Counted from the stretch's first letter, positions 10,721 to 27,068 are shown. The stretch: DNA of 64,000 nucleotides from Antedon mediterranea (GCF_964355755.1 NC_092679.1:7068001-7132000), one strand, 5' to 3'. The notes: generated from the letters alone by a model not told the origin. Translations and numbers: made by a program.

Positions 10721-13284
10721 ACATTGTGACGCGTCTAAAATGACGTGTAATAACATGGCGTTTCAATGAAACATGTCATTTATTACTGACGTCAATGGAA
10801 CTTATGCGCAATCAAACCAACCGTTATAATAACGTACATTTATTAATATACGCAGCGTTTATGGTTTCACACCGTAAATAACAGAACACTAACTGGGTGT
10901 GTACTTGAATATTGTATTTTAAACTTTCACTTACTTCTCGTGAACCAGTAGCCTTTGTGCATGACGATTTCGACAATGAAGGTCTTTATCTGATCTGAGT
11001 AGGGCCTACGTGGATATTGGGGCAAAGTTTTATATTAAAGAATGCATGATTGTACAAAATCGCAAAATTCGATGAATTTTGAAATCTATTATATATATCG
11101 AATACTCAGATTAAGCTATGATGCGTTACGATGCGTTACGACCAGTGTGCAAGTTCAATCAAACAATTTATCTTTTTTTTACTGTTGTGACGCATGTCTG
11201 TGAACAAAACGAATTTTATCGCTTAATTTTAATCTCCATTCATAATAATAGTATAATTTTTGGTTATTTTTGACAACGAATGGACATTTTTTAATACACT
11301 CTAATTCAATGACGTGTGTGTTAATAGCCGAATTTAATCATTTCAAGAATACAAGCATATTTTTTTGTGTAAACTATTTTATATGGATTGAACTATTGTT
11401 TACATTTGAACCCTCTCTTTATAATGCATAACAACCTCAACAATAAAATGTATTTGTTCAACACGGGAGGACATGTATAATTTTGGATTAACATGCTACA
11501 CTCGAACTAAGCCAACATCGTGTTGCATTCGTGATTGTTGCCGAGTTTATTTACAAGAATATTCCATTTATGAGACAATCAATATGATACGTGTACCACA
11601 TCAAACTTTGAATGAATTATATAACGTTAACTGAAGTCAATAATATTATGTATATACCGTATTGTTGATCAATATAATGCGTGTGTTTATAATAAAGAAA
11701 AAAGTATGTCCAATATCATAATGTAAATTCTAGTAACACTGCCACATGCATCACATGCTATAAGCCTTTAAACTTATCATGATTTAGAGCCACCTGTGAT
11801 ACATGTGACACTATACATAAGTTAAGAGGTTTTTGTGAAAAAATTAACAAGCCGTTTCGTATGGTGTAAATAAGTATCTACGTGCCTGTGTCAGTTAAAC
11901 CCATCGGCACAACCCTATTCAGGGCTAACTCATTCAAGAGACACATAAGCGGACACTAAGTTGTCCGTTTAAAATGGATATGAAAGGATTTTAAAATTTA
12001 AAAAAAATTTCTGATCGATATACACGCTGAGCCAATAAAATGATATTGCTAGGAACACTTTCATATCAATTTTAAGGTGTTTAGGTTCTAATTGTATAGG
12101 CATATGTCCACCCGTGTCAACGACATATCGTTATATTTACTTTAAGTACGAAGTCTACCTTATTATCACAGAATTATAACCTTTGATGGCAATCGGGTAG
12201 GCCTACTGTACACCTGTCGATAACGAAAGAAATTCGACAATTAAGATCAATCGAACTTAAGCCACGAAGCCGATAAATATAATATGCTAATAGCTTGTAC
12301 TTCAGTGAAATGTTAGGCAACCCAGTACAACGGTGTATATGAAATAAATCAATTTATTGATCTATCAGTAAACCCAACAACTAAGTTGAAACATGATGTA
12401 TAAATTAAACATCCATGGTTAAAAATACAATAAATGGAGATTGAATCTACTATGCATGTTTGAATCTCACCATAGGGATATAGTATAAAAGGTATAATTA
12501 TACATTATATCTGAGATGAGGTCTGATGATTTATAAAGCGTAGACAATCCCAGGTGGCGTACTCAAATGTATTGAAATTAACTTCTAACGTAAGGTTGTG
12601 TCGAGGGGACACTTAGCAACGCTCCATGACCAAATATAGAGAACAGGTGGGTTGTTGTGTTGATTATCGTTCGGTTCAATCGCTATGTATATTTGAATAT
12701 TGTATTTTTTTTAGCATTTGTGACTTAAACTATCTCTTGGTCATTGTTTTACATAATATGGATAAATATATATATATATATAAATTTGCATATACCTGCA
12801 GGTTGCGCACTCTGCGGTATAAGTATCAAACCTTTGTTTTCGTGCTAACGATATTTATGTTGGTCGTCAAAGATGAAACCTTTCCTAATTTCTCTCGGTT
12901 AATTTGTTTAATTGTCGCTGTGCATAGCCTATCAGTGCTAATATACTATTGTGTACTGTTATTGACTTTATTTGATACCGGTAGGCCTACATGGTGTTTT
13001 ATGCGGATACAACAAGAGTGTATACTAACAACACATTTCAAATACATCTTAGTATTTCATAATAAAAATACTGTACATTAAATGTTAAATTAATGTGCAT
13101 ATCATGCTTACGATACCAGCAAAAAGGTCCATGGATGAATTACTATATAGGGGAATATTCGCTATACCACATCTTCACATTTGGATCAGACAAAGTCATA
13201 ACACTAACTTAATCTTTTGTCTTATCATCAATTAAACACGCAATGGGGTAATGTTGGAGATAATTTTACAGAACACTGACTACA
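10721..13284. other. Long intergenic stretch, no gene seen
   Basis: AT-rich. The first ~70 bases form a loose hairpin (GACGTGTAATAACATG against CATGTCATTTATTACTGACGTC), probably in the 3' UTR of the preceding gene. An open frame at 12626-13081 has no gene-like composition and is discounted. A TATATA run lies near 12767-12780. Confidence 0.5.
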
Positions 13285-13817
13285 GGGGTGGATTGCTATA
13301 AAACAGTCTTAACTGATGGTCTTAACTCCCCGATTAAAGCCGGCTTTATCAGATAGACGGTCTTATTAAAGCCACTCCTGATAGACCATTGCTATAAAAC
13401 AGTCTTAAATAAGACCACGTAAAGTAACAAGTTGAGGGCGTACTTTGCACGTAGAATACCAAATAAGGTAATGTTCGTCACGCTTGTTCAATTCACAAAT
13501 CATAACAGTACGTACATTTATACACGAGAAAATCTATTCTAGGCCTATATAAGATTAAAATCACCGTTATTATTTGATTTAACACTTAAAACTCGTTCAA
13601 TTGGTTATCTTTGACGATAAATAATACGTAAAAGCAACAAAAAGAGAGGTTTAAGACTGTTTTAAGACTCCTTCGAGTAGGCTTTAATTTTAAAGACCGT
13701 TTACAGGTTAGACCGCGTTATAGCAATGGTCTATAATATAAGACTACTTGCTATGTCACGAATTATAGCCGGCTAAGCGCTAAGACCGGTTATAGACCGC
13801 TTATAGCAATCCGCCCC
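13285..13817. mobile_element. 533-bp MITE with GGGGYGGATTGCTATAA ends
   Basis: Left end GGGGTGGATTGCTATAA; right end TTATAGCAATCCGCCCC, inverted with one change. The interior repeats ACAGTCTTAA/TTATAGACC-type words in both orientations. Non-coding. No clear target duplication. Confidence 0.65.
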
Positions 13818-13947
13818 AGGTGTGTAGGCCATTGTCATTTTAACAAATCTGTATTTAATTGCTATTTATCTTCCGGACATAATAACAGTCAGTAACCATA
13901 CAAAAAATAACATTTGGGTGAGAGCGTTTGTACGTTGTTATGATTGG

Positions 13948-14105
13948 TTCCCACTAGAGACGCAACACACGACGTAACGCATTGAATTGACCAATCACAA
14001 GCGATGCATTATTTGACCAATCACAAGCGATGGATTATTCGAAAATACGCTTATCATTGGTGAACTCGCTTGCGTTGCGTCTACGCATTTGCGTTGCGTC
14101 CTCAG
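13948..14105. mobile_element. ACGCAACG-family MITE, third copy
   Basis: It begins GGTTCCCACTAGAGACGCAAC and ends with GCGTTGCGTC-type words. The internal direct repeat GACCAATCACAAGCGATG occurs twice. Relationship to 8173-8354 is by the CCACTAG/ACGCAAC ends. Confidence 0.5.
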
Positions 14106-15123
14106 TTGAAAATATGCTTATTAATACAATACACACATTGTTTTCTTATACAAATATGGTACACTGGAAAAGTTACAAACTACAGTTGAAAAATCGCCAT
14201 GGGGACGGGTATTTTTCCTAGTGAATAATAACAATGTAACATAAAACAAACTCTTATGTACAATATTTTATTCCGAAACAAATAACAAGTGCCGAGAAAA
14301 AATCGTAATATTTTAATAAAAATACATCGATTATTCTGACTAAAGAATGAAACTAAAACAGTTTCTAAAATTGTACAACCTTTATATCGACTATCTACAC
14401 TTTCCCCCATGATTAAATATAATACCCTTTTTAGACAATAATAACCTATACACAATTTGAATATACAGTATAGTATAAATCTCCTACATATTGCAAAAGA
14501 AACAATAAAGTAACAACGTAGTATAAAATAGCTCGAATTACATTATGTTATATAACGGAACACTCTCTCCTCCCCCTCCCCCCCCCCACCCCTGTACCAA
14601 CTAAATCCTCGTGTGAGTAGCTTTCAATTTGCGACAAACTAGTTGCATTATGTTAATTTATTGTCCACATGCATAGACGTCATTAATGATCAATTTTTTC
14701 GGATTCTAGATCCAGACGTTGGTGTAGGTTTTTTCTCAACATTATTGAATGAAAACATTCAACTAAACTAACTGGTATTTGGAATTTCTTTAATGCAACT
14801 TAATTTCTTAACCCATAAAATTATATAATAAAAATTGATATTTCTGTTGTTGCAATACATTACAGTTATTAGTATGACTGTATCACAAACATTAATGTTG
14901 TAACTATCTTCCATTACATTGCTTATATGCAAGGGAATCTTTCAATTATGTTCACCGCCAGGGATCTGGTTTGAGAACCATTACAATGAATGCCCATCGA
15001 TAATCCATGTTTTGTTTGTTTTATTCATTGTTAACAATTCCTTTTGCACATTTAACAAAAACTGGATTATACAATTTTTTTATTAATTGTAATATTTTTT
15101 ACACTAAAGTATATTTTTGATCA
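14106..15123. other. Intergenic / likely ZFPL1 3' UTR side
   Basis: No coding exon. A C-rich tract sits at about 14567-14592. The part next to 15124 is presumably the 3' UTR of the minus-strand ZFPL1 gene, but I did not fix a poly(A) site. Confidence 0.5.
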
Positions 15124-18774
<3,651 letters not shown>

Positions 18775-18907
18775 TGTTCTTTGGTAAACTATTTCTTGTC
18801 TCTGCCATCATCACTTGTGTGTTGTCTGAAGTAAAACAATTTTTAAATTGTCTCTAAACCCCTATTAAAAAACGTTCCTTTTTTCTACATATTGTTGTTA
18901 TACCAAG
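18775..18907 (+). promoter_or_regulatory. Candidate promoter and untranslated first exon, plus strand
   Basis: ACTTCCGGG at 18775-18783 is a strong ETS-type site, common in housekeeping promoters. About 125 bases later CCAAG is followed by GTATGT, a plausible donor at 18908. The position, ~460 bp upstream of the ZFPL1 start and divergent, suggests a bidirectional promoter. It could be the distant first exon of HEATR5; there is no transcript evidence. Confidence 0.3.
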
Positions 18908-19275
18908 GTATGTATTTTTGTTAATGAAATTATGCTCTATGTAAATTTGATATTTGAAACGGGAAGCAACAGTTCCTAATCATAACTTGTGGTTGCTAGG
19001 CCAGATGACATTCTTTTTCGCGAGAATATTAATGCCTGTGTGCCTTGTTTATTCCGTGGAAATGTTACGTCACAACAAGACATTTGGCCTAGCCAGATTT
19101 TTTACTGGAAAACTTGTTTTTAAACTATTTTTATTATTAATAGGACTATATATATATATATATACACAAATCAGGCAAAGAACAGTAATTCTAAACCACC
19201 CGGTGATATACTGAAATTTAATTAATTAATTTGAAACGATAAAGATGAGGAAATCTGTGAGAATGAGAAAAAGTC

Positions 19276-19346
19276 GCCCCAATCGAGACTCGAAATCGGA
19301 CCGTCTGCTTGATATGCAGTTGTCCTAACCATTAGACCACTGGGGC
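19276..19346 (-). tRNA. tRNA-like copy 1 (degraded), anticodon loop ATATCAA
   Basis: 71 nt on the minus strand. The acceptor stem GCCCCAG/TTGGGGC and D arm are kept. The T stem has two mismatches (CCGAT/CTCGA) and the anticodon stem loses its outer pair. A TTTTT run follows four bases after the acceptor stem. Probably a pseudo-tRNA. Confidence 0.45.
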
Positions 19347-19602
19347 TTTCATGGTATTGTTCAAACTCGATTGGATAGCGACTCTTTAACATTGTCGGCG
19401 TGGTACGGCGGAACAGCACTAGGCTAGTCCTCAATTGTACGCACGCGCAACAGAGATCAAAATGATACGCCCTCATCTATATATATACCCACAGCATTGT
19501 CATTTTTTTCAGTAATTTGCCTTTGGATTTATATATATACATATATAATTAATTAATTTTATACGATAAAGATGAGGAAATCTGTGAGAATGAGAAAAAG
19601 TC

Positions 19603-19673
19603 GCCCCAACCAAGACTCGAACTCGGACCGCCTGCTTGATATGCAGATGTCCTAACCATTAGACCACTGGGGC
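19603..19673 (-). tRNA. tRNA-like copy 2, full cloverleaf, anticodon AUC (Asp codon GAU)
   Basis: 71 nt on the minus strand. Acceptor GCCCCAG/TTGGGGC pairs over 7 bp (one G-U). D stem GTCT/GGAC encloses AATGGTTA. Anticodon stem TCTGC/GCAGG encloses ATATCAA (T33 present, anticodon ATC). T stem CCGAG/CTTGG encloses TTCGAGT. The discriminator is G, and a TTTTT terminator starts four bases after the acceptor stem. A box TGGTCTAATGG and B box GTTCGAGTC fit Pol III. Asp is read from the anticodon only; eukaryotic tRNA-Asp normally has GUC, so a tRNA-derived repeat remains possible. Confidence 0.55.
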
Positions 19674-19800
19674 TTTCATGGTATTGTTCGAACTCGATTG
19701 GATAGCGACTCTTTAACATTCTCGGCGAGGTACGGTGGAACAGCACTAGTCCTCAGTTGTACGCACGCGCAACAGAGATCAAATTGATACGCCCTCATCT

Positions 19801-20059
19801 TTCAGTATTTTTATTCAAGAGGCGGGATCTCCGAAATAATAACCTGTCTGTCTAAAAAAAGATTGTCTTTTTATTACAATTAATCATTTAATTTAAATAA
19901 TTTAATTATCAAAAATAACCTAGGCCCCTACTTGTTTTGTTTTATTATGCTGAATTGGTAATAAATTTATTATATCAATAATGTAGCTAGTTTAGTTGCA
20001 TTTTAGATAAGGCTATCAGCATGGTTAACTACAGTATGCATGTAATTAAAAATTGTCTA
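19801..20059. other. Intergenic, no gene seen
   Basis: AT-rich spacer; nothing recognisable. Confidence 0.4.
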
Positions 20060-20115
20060 TATAGGCCTAGGCCTATATAGGCCTAGGCCTATATAGGCCT
20101 AGGCCTATATAGGCC
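20060..20115. repeat. 16-bp tandem repeat, TATATAGGCCTAGGCC
   Basis: About 3.6 exact copies of a 16-bp, largely palindromic unit. AGGCCTA words are scattered through the whole window, so this is a local expansion of a genome-wide word. Confidence 0.9.
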
Positions 20116-20994
20116 GGCATTGTCAAGCATTCGTGTAGTTGAGTTTCTATCGGCCCACCCAGACCATCGACTTCCATCCATGGTCCAACTGTCAAAACAT
20201 ATATTTTTATTTTAGTGCATGTATTACAGTTCAGATATGTGTCTAATAATATTAATAAATAATAATTATCAAGTGAAATCCTTATTTAAAATGTTAATTG
20301 TATTCCTTTATGAAAAACAAGTATGGTGGGCATTGGCAAAAAAATAAATAAATATTCTGTCCTTTAATGTAAAGTAAGGTATAACATTGTGAATCCTCAA
20401 AAACGGAAGAAATATTTGAGATAATGAAACCTTAGAAACATTTTTATCCTAACTTCCTTTCACACTGTGTGCTGCAAACTTTAACTACTACTGCATTTAA
20501 TTTATTGTAATAATATTTGTTACGTAGTTTTCGTTTATTAAATTGTTATAATTTAGCATGAAAAGTTGAAATGCATCATGTTTATGTTAACTTTTTTGTT
20601 TGTTTTGTGTTCCTTTTTTTAATCGTTGCTTGCACGATTGCTGTTTTGCATGAAGAACCTGCATCTTACAAAATTCTACTGAGCATGTGCAAAACCTGTA
20701 CACAGAAATGAGGTATAGTTGTATTCTTTTTTCTTTAAATTCACTAATAGTATAATTTTTTTATTTCAACCCTAAGTAGTAGTCTCTTGACACGCCTTAA
20801 AATTTAAAAGTAAAATGAAATGTGATCTTTTTAAGTGAAAACATATTTCTTAACACATTTGTTGTTTATTTTTACTGTCATGTTTTTATAATTTTTTCTG
20901 TCATGTTTTTATAATTTTTTCATTATTAACTTTTTTTTATTAATTGAAAGAATAAAATGTTTTTTTGAATTGACACCATTATTTAATTTTAACT
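20116..20994. other. Intergenic, no gene seen
   Basis: AT-rich with T runs; a short TTTTTCTGTCATGTTTTTATAA-like duplication (split across 20874-20920). No exon found. Confidence 0.4.
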
Positions 20995-21173
20995 GGCCCT
21001 GCTGCCTAGCAACGCTGCTTGGAAATGCTGCCTGACCCTTCTGCCTGGCCATGCTGCCTGGCCACGCTGCCTGACCATGCTGCCTGACCACGCTGCCTGG
21101 CCCTGCTGCCTGACCACGCTGCCTGGCCACGCTGCCTGGCCCTACTGCCTGACCACTCTGTCTGGCCACTACA
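20995..21173. repeat. 13-bp minisatellite, CTGCCTGRCCAYG
   Basis: About 13 degenerate copies of a 13-bp unit. Because three units equal 39 bases, both strands show repetitive open frames (13-residue period). I regard those frames as by-products and not genes. Confidence 0.85.
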
Positions 21174-22649
21174 GTTTACAGATCAATTTTCTTGGAATTT
21201 TTGTTAAGATCTTAGATTTTTTAAATTTCTTCAAAATTTGTTTTAATTACTGCAGTATGGTTTATTGATAATTTACTAGTATGATAATCCTGTACCAATA
21301 AAACCTGCAAGATAGTTAAACATTTTTTAATTTAATTTAATTTCCTTCTAATTTTCACAATGTCTCCAGATTCTATTGTTAAATTTATGTTGAAAATAAA
21401 TGGACATCACTAAGAATGCTCTATGAATACTAATAGTGTATCATTGTGTAAATATGTACCCTAGTGTGCAATACAAAATACAAAAGAATGACCCTTAACC
21501 TGCTATAGCACCCTCTAGAGGCAGGTATCAGCTACTCGGTTTGATTTATTGTCTAACTACAACTCATAAATGACATTAAGTGAAGACTTACTTCCTAGAC
21601 AAGGTTCTTAATGATGTGTTTGTCTTTTTATCAATTTACCAATTCTTTGGTAATTTTTTTATTGTTTTGTTGTCCCTTTCATCCATACAATGTTATAGAT
21701 TTAGTCATTTAAAAATGGGTTATGTTTTTTCCTAACGGACTCAAAAAATAGATTAGTTAAGTTTGAGTTATTTATACATTGCACAATAACATTACAGGGA
21801 TTCTGATTCTTTAAAAAAATCAAATTGATTGATAATTTTTTTTAATTTACCCTAAAAGAACTGACTCTACTATAAAGGTATATACAGTATCACAATTTAT
21901 ACTTTTCTCATTTCTTTTTTTAAATATTTTTTTTAAATAAATGAAAATACATAAAATCAGCTATTATTTTACAGTGGATAGGGTTACAACAGCGTAACAA
22001 TATGTTTTTGTTTAGGCCTTGTAGAAGATCAGTAGTTTTTTATTTGTGCTACTTTTTTTAATGGCTCCCTCTACAGTGTGTGTCATGATTATTCCTTTAT
22101 TCGCAATAATGATCATGTGTTTAGTATTCACGCCTTTTATTCAATATTTCTCACCAGCAGCAAAACTCTCATTGTTTAACAAAAGTAATAAATGTGTCAG
22201 AATATCCGGTTATGTTTAAAAGAAAAATCAATGAAAATGCTTGAAGTACTATTGTTGTTGTATTTTACATTGAATTTAGGGCAGGTGTTTAAGTAGAATA
22301 TTGAGTTTTAGTAAAGTAGTCATGTCATTCCTTCTTTGTTGATTACAGCAGTTTTGTTTGGAGGTTTTAATGAAAAAAAAGAAACTGTATAATATTCACC
22401 ACATGTTTTCTTTTCTCATTGTCTGCTACACCAAAAAATAGAAAACAAAATTACTGTACTGTATTATTGAGTAAAATTCCACCCCTTAAGTTAATTTAGG
22501 ATTTTCAGACACAGATCCTTGCCAAATTTCATACCCACACCCCTGTCTCAGTCTGTCATGTGACAATGCTCCACCCTCCTGTTCCTGTTTTTTGGGATTT
22601 TTTTGTTTTCTTTTACTTTGTAAAATTGTATGCAATTTAGTTTTGAGGG
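21174..22649. other. Intergenic, no gene seen
   Basis: Very AT-rich with poly-T and poly-A tracts. No exon or RNA gene supported. Confidence 0.45.
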
Positions 22650-25600
22650 CCACGAGATATAGTATGTTTGTTTCTTTATTTTCATTCACAAAAAAAAAAA
22701 ACATTAACATACATAAATATTCATTACAAAAATGAAAGAATGGAAAGGGGGAATCTCTGAAGCACAGCTTATAAGTAGAAACCCCCTGTTACAAAACAGT
22801 ATATAAATAGTAATATGAAAAAAAGGGCACACCGGCATAGGCAAACAAAATGTAACTTTTAAGAAAAAGAAAAAAAGCAAACAATCCTTTTTTTTTTTAT
22901 TTTAACAAAAAAAAAAAAAAAAAGATTTCTCAGAGAGTAAGATGTAATTGTAAAAAGAAAAATACCAGTTCTAATCAGAGTATTGCAAAAGTAATTTATT
23001 TTTGTATTTTATTTTAAAAGTTATAGGATTCTTAAGTCAACTTAAGAGTCTCAGTTATATCACGCCAAAGTTCAACCCCTTTACTAACTAAACTTAATGA
23101 TTTTTTAGTGGTTCTTTTAAATTGTGGGTAGAAATGGTGTTTTTGTCGCGTGTATTTATCGTGGACAGCTGAGCATAAAATGAAATTATTTTGAACAATC
23201 ACTGGGAGTAAGTTATGAAAAGCTTTATGCATTAGAGAAACGGTATATAGTTTTATTAAATTATAAAGATCAAGAGTTTTAAAAAAATTAAAAATTGGTT
23301 TACTTGGACTGGTGTATGGGACTTTCATAACAAGTCTGAGTGCCTTTTTTTGTAATATGTATAAACAATTTAAATTAGTTTTAAAGGTATTACCCCAGAC
23401 TTCACAACAATATGTAAAATAAGGCAAAACTAATGAATTATATAATTTAAATAAAGCTGATGTATTTAGTAAATGTTTTACTTTATAAATAATTCCAATA
23501 CTTTTTAGAAATTTTGGAATGAATATATTCAATATGATACTTCCAATTTAGTTTTTCATCAATAATAACTCCTAAAAACTTTATTTTATTTACCCGTTCA
23601 ATTGCAACACCACTAATAACTAAATTTGTTGGTTCATAATTGTTTTTGCGACTAAAAATAATATACTTTGTCTTACTATGGTTCAACGTCAATTTATTTA
23701 CCTTAAACTAAGTATCAATTTTTTTTAGCTCATCATTAATAATATTACAGATACATTGCAGGTTCTTACCAGAAAAAAGTATATTTGTATCATCAGCATA
23801 AAGCGTGTATTTCAATAGGGAAGAAGCATTACAAATGTCATTAATATATAAAAGGAATAAAGTGGGCCCCAAAACAGATCCCTGTGGGATGCCACATAAA
23901 ATGTCTGTTAATTCTGAGGTGGTATCACCACGTATTGTCACAAATTGTTTTCTGTTACTATTAGAAAGATAATTTTGGATCCATTTATTGGCAATTCCAC
24001 GAATACCATAAGCTTTAAGTTTTTTTATAAGGATATTGTGGTCGATGGTATCAAACGCCTTTTTTAAGTCAATAAAAATTCCGATTGTATAGTTAGACCT
24101 GTCCATCTCTTTAAGTATATACTCGGAAAAGTGAAGCAATGCATGGCTAGTGGACATATTTTTCCTAAAACCAAATTGTCCTGAGTATAGAATATCAAAT
24201 TTGTCAATAAATTTCAACAGACGGTTAAATAATTTTTCAAAAATTTTTGAAAATTGGGGCAGCAAGGAGATCGGTCGATAATTTGAAAAACTACTTTTAT
24301 CCCCAGCTTTGAAGATGGGAACAATTTTTGCAATCTTAAGGGTATCTGGGAAAATACCAGTCTCAAGCGAACGATTAAAAATATGTGTCAATGGCTCACT
24401 GATTTCGTATATAATGTGTTTAACTATTGACATAGGTACGTCATCATGTCCGCTGGAATTTTTAGACTTAAATAAGTTCACTTCTGTAATTAATTCTTCT
24501 TTTGAAGTGGCCTCTAAAAAAAATAGAATTTGAAATACGTTTTTTAATATAATCATTGGGACTATCACAATTTGGAAATTGACTTGTTAATTTTTTGGCT
24601 AGGTTAGGTCCAACGGTAGCAAAAATTATTGAAACCATTTATAGTATAAACAGGATTATCGATAAAATCTTTTGGCAGATTTCCATAATTTCTTGTTTTA
24701 ATCAGACCATTTATGATATTCCAAGTACCCCTAATATCATTTTGTTTTAACAATAATAAGTTATTATAATATTGTTTCTCAGCATTTCTTAGAATATTTG
24801 TTAGCTTATTTTTGTATCGCTTATACTTTTTTGAAGACGGTTGTGTTCGATCTTTTAAAAAATGTTTATATAGATTATTCTTCTTTTTACATGCATTAAT
24901 TAGGCCAGATGTGAGCCAGGGTTTTGAATTACTTTTTTGTGTCAATTTAATCTTTTGGGGAGGGAAATATTTATTGAATAGGTATATAAAATTACCATTA
25001 AAAACATTGTAAGCATTATTTGGATCTTCTTCATTAAATACACTGTTCCAATCAGTGCAACGCAAGTCATTTTTTAAAGCATTCACCTTAACCTCAGTAA
25101 AATATCTTTTAGTAATATATTCATGTGCAGTACTTGGCGTAACATTATAATTAATCGTTGTAAAAATTGGTAAATGATCTGTGATCACTGATATCGTTAA
25201 TCAAGATACCACTTTTTATAACAGAATGAACATCAGAAGTGAAACTAATTATCTATTAAGGTTGCTGTTGTTTCTGTTATTCTTGTTGGTTTGGTAATTA
25301 GAGGAAAAAGTCCTAAACTAAAACTATTATCAATAAAACATTTAGTGTCCCAATTACTCTTTTGTTTAAGTAGATATTCCAGTCACCACATATAAATAAC
25401 CGCTTATCATTCATGGACTTGACCAAATCTGAAAATGTGTCGGTAAATATTTTTATATCTGTACCAAGTGCACGATATATACATGATATGTAAATTGAAT
25501 TAGAATTATTAATATAGACAATAGCAGAAATATATTCACAGTTGTCGGGTATCACGGATGACATATTATCAACAACATTAATGTTTAAGACTTTCTCTTA

Positions 25601-25720
25601 TAAAAAGAGCTACACCCCCTCCATACTTTTCTTGTCTTGAAATACTATAAAAGTAATCGGATTATCAGGTCGTATCCATGTTTCTGTAATTGCAATTAAT
25701 TAATCATTTTTAATTTGATT
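22650..25720 (-). pseudogene. Dead LINE (L2/CR1/Jockey-type), endonuclease plus RT remnants
   Basis: Read on the minus strand. Endonuclease pieces at about 25715-25313 (ITETWIRPDNP, ICGDWN), a linker at 25188-24604, RT core at 24568-23711 (NYRPISLLPQFSKIFEKL, LKKAFDTIDHNILIKKL, GIPQGSVLGPTLFLLYINDI, LYADDTNILF), then a C-terminal region down to 23032. Broken by an in-frame TAG at 23710-23708 and by frame changes near 25270, 24590 and 23510. A 3' UTR runs to about 22650 with AATAAA near the end. The 5' end is truncated inside the endonuclease. Confidence 0.85.
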
Positions 25721-26979
25721 TTATTTTGTTTTTTAATACACCACTACTAGATATATACATAGTATGAAAATAAACTAATTTTATAATAAAAAAAACATAA
25801 AGTATAACTTTTTATAGATTTATGATCTTCCTACACAACCTTAAAAAGTTGCATTACAAACTTAATTCTAAAATCTATTACATTTTTATCACCACTCTGC
25901 AACAATAGAAAAAAAAAGGATTACGTTTGTTTGGAGGCTTTGAATTTCGTTACATAAAATAAAACATTTTTTGTTGTGTAATAAATCAATGCTAACGTAA
26001 TTGTAAACTTAAATGTCAGCATTATGTTTTGTATGTGATTTACAAACGTAAGCTGTTTTATGTTAGATGGTTAAGAAAGAAATTACTTCTGTGACTTTAA
26101 CATTTAAAGTAATTTTAACAGCTGTTTTCTAATATTATTTTTTTTACGATGTATTTTCTTTTCTGTTTAGCATCCTATTAAAATTTAGTCAGATTGCTAA
26201 TTTTAATTAATTTATGTTCAGTGATGAATATAAAGATGATACATTTGTTAGTTTCATTAATAATTATTTTATGTAGAATATTGTTGTACTAATATTATTC
26301 ACCATATTGGACATGACTGAAAATGTAATTAATTTTTTATTTTAAAATTAAACGTAGTTATTTTATAAATATTATTGAATATTTCATTATGATTTTTCAA
26401 ATATCCCAGTTTCTGTAAATATATTAGTATGTTTAATGTACATTTTATGATTTTTGAAACAAATTAAAATTCAAGTAAAGTTTTTAGTATTCAAGCTGTC
26501 CACCAAATTATGACTTAAAATACCAGCAGAGTATATACCTAACTCGTTTAATGCATGTTCTGCGATCTTCATAATGAGTTGAGAAAAAACTGTTGTTTTG
26601 ATAAATGCCAGATGAGTCAGAGAGGTTGTATTGCATCACAAGGTAATATTCAAGGAATCGATGCATACACTGATGATGTCTTAACGCCATTTGCTTACGT
26701 TTATGTACTGTTGATTTTAACCCAGACTAGTCTACAGGTATTAAGGCTAATTGTCGGGTGATAAGGATTTTCAGTTAGCCATGAAAATGACCGTATGTTT
26801 GGCAAGAGCAGTTATTTAGTAGGAATTTTATCAGACGATTTTTATCAGCCTAGTCGAAACAGTTGTATATGGCTAGGATAGGAGGAGAAGTAAAATTTGA
26901 CTTGGCGAATTGATTATATTTCAAAGAGAAATTAAGAAATCTTGTTCTACAAAAAAGGAGGATATTATTTTTAATTTAG
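25721..26979. other. Non-coding, no gene seen
   Basis: AT-rich. A short open stretch ending at a possible donor near 26640 was considered as an exon but has no support. Confidence 0.4.
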
Positions 26980-27068
26980 AAATATAAATTAAAATATGCT
27001 ACATCACAACCGAAAGAGAGTTAAAAATGCGGTGTATTCCTTGATTGATAATGTTCTATTTCGTGAAG
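26980..27068 (+). other. Candidate HEATR5 upstream exon with in-frame start
   Basis: A TTTAATTTAG acceptor precedes 26980 and a strong donor (GAAG before GTAAGT) follows 27068. An ATG at 26996, preceded by in-frame TAA, encodes MLHHNRKRVKNAVYSLIDNV and ends one base into a codon. Joined to 41596 the frame stays open through [20 protein letters not shown] straight into the HEATR5 start at 41670. The 14.5-kb gap and lack of homology keep this tentative; it may be only a 5' UTR exon. Confidence 0.4.

Larger units (their letters stand above)
19210..19800 (-). repeat. Two tandem copies (~327-bp period) of a tRNA-containing unit
   Basis: About 19230-19480 and 19557-19800 are highly similar across 240 bp or more, including flanks well outside the tRNA-like core (ACGATAAAGATGAGGAAATC, CGATTGGATAGCGACTC, ACGCACGCGCAACAGAGATC). 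The TATATATA-rich sequence between them is not shared. Short deletions separate the copies. Confidence 0.85.

Noticed and set aside
12626..13081. Open frame of 151 codons, plus strand
   Set aside because: Cys/Tyr/Ile-rich translation of AT-rich DNA with a TATATA run, no splice context or family resemblance.
19222..19746. Two similar minus-strand open frames (SPSGLMVRTSAYQ-type)
   Set aside because: They are translations of the tandem tRNA-like units, explained better as RNA-type sequence.
20909..21268. Repetitive open frames on both strands (MARQSGQAVGPGS-type and complementary)
   Set aside because: They are translations of a 13-bp minisatellite; repetition comes from DNA, not protein selection.
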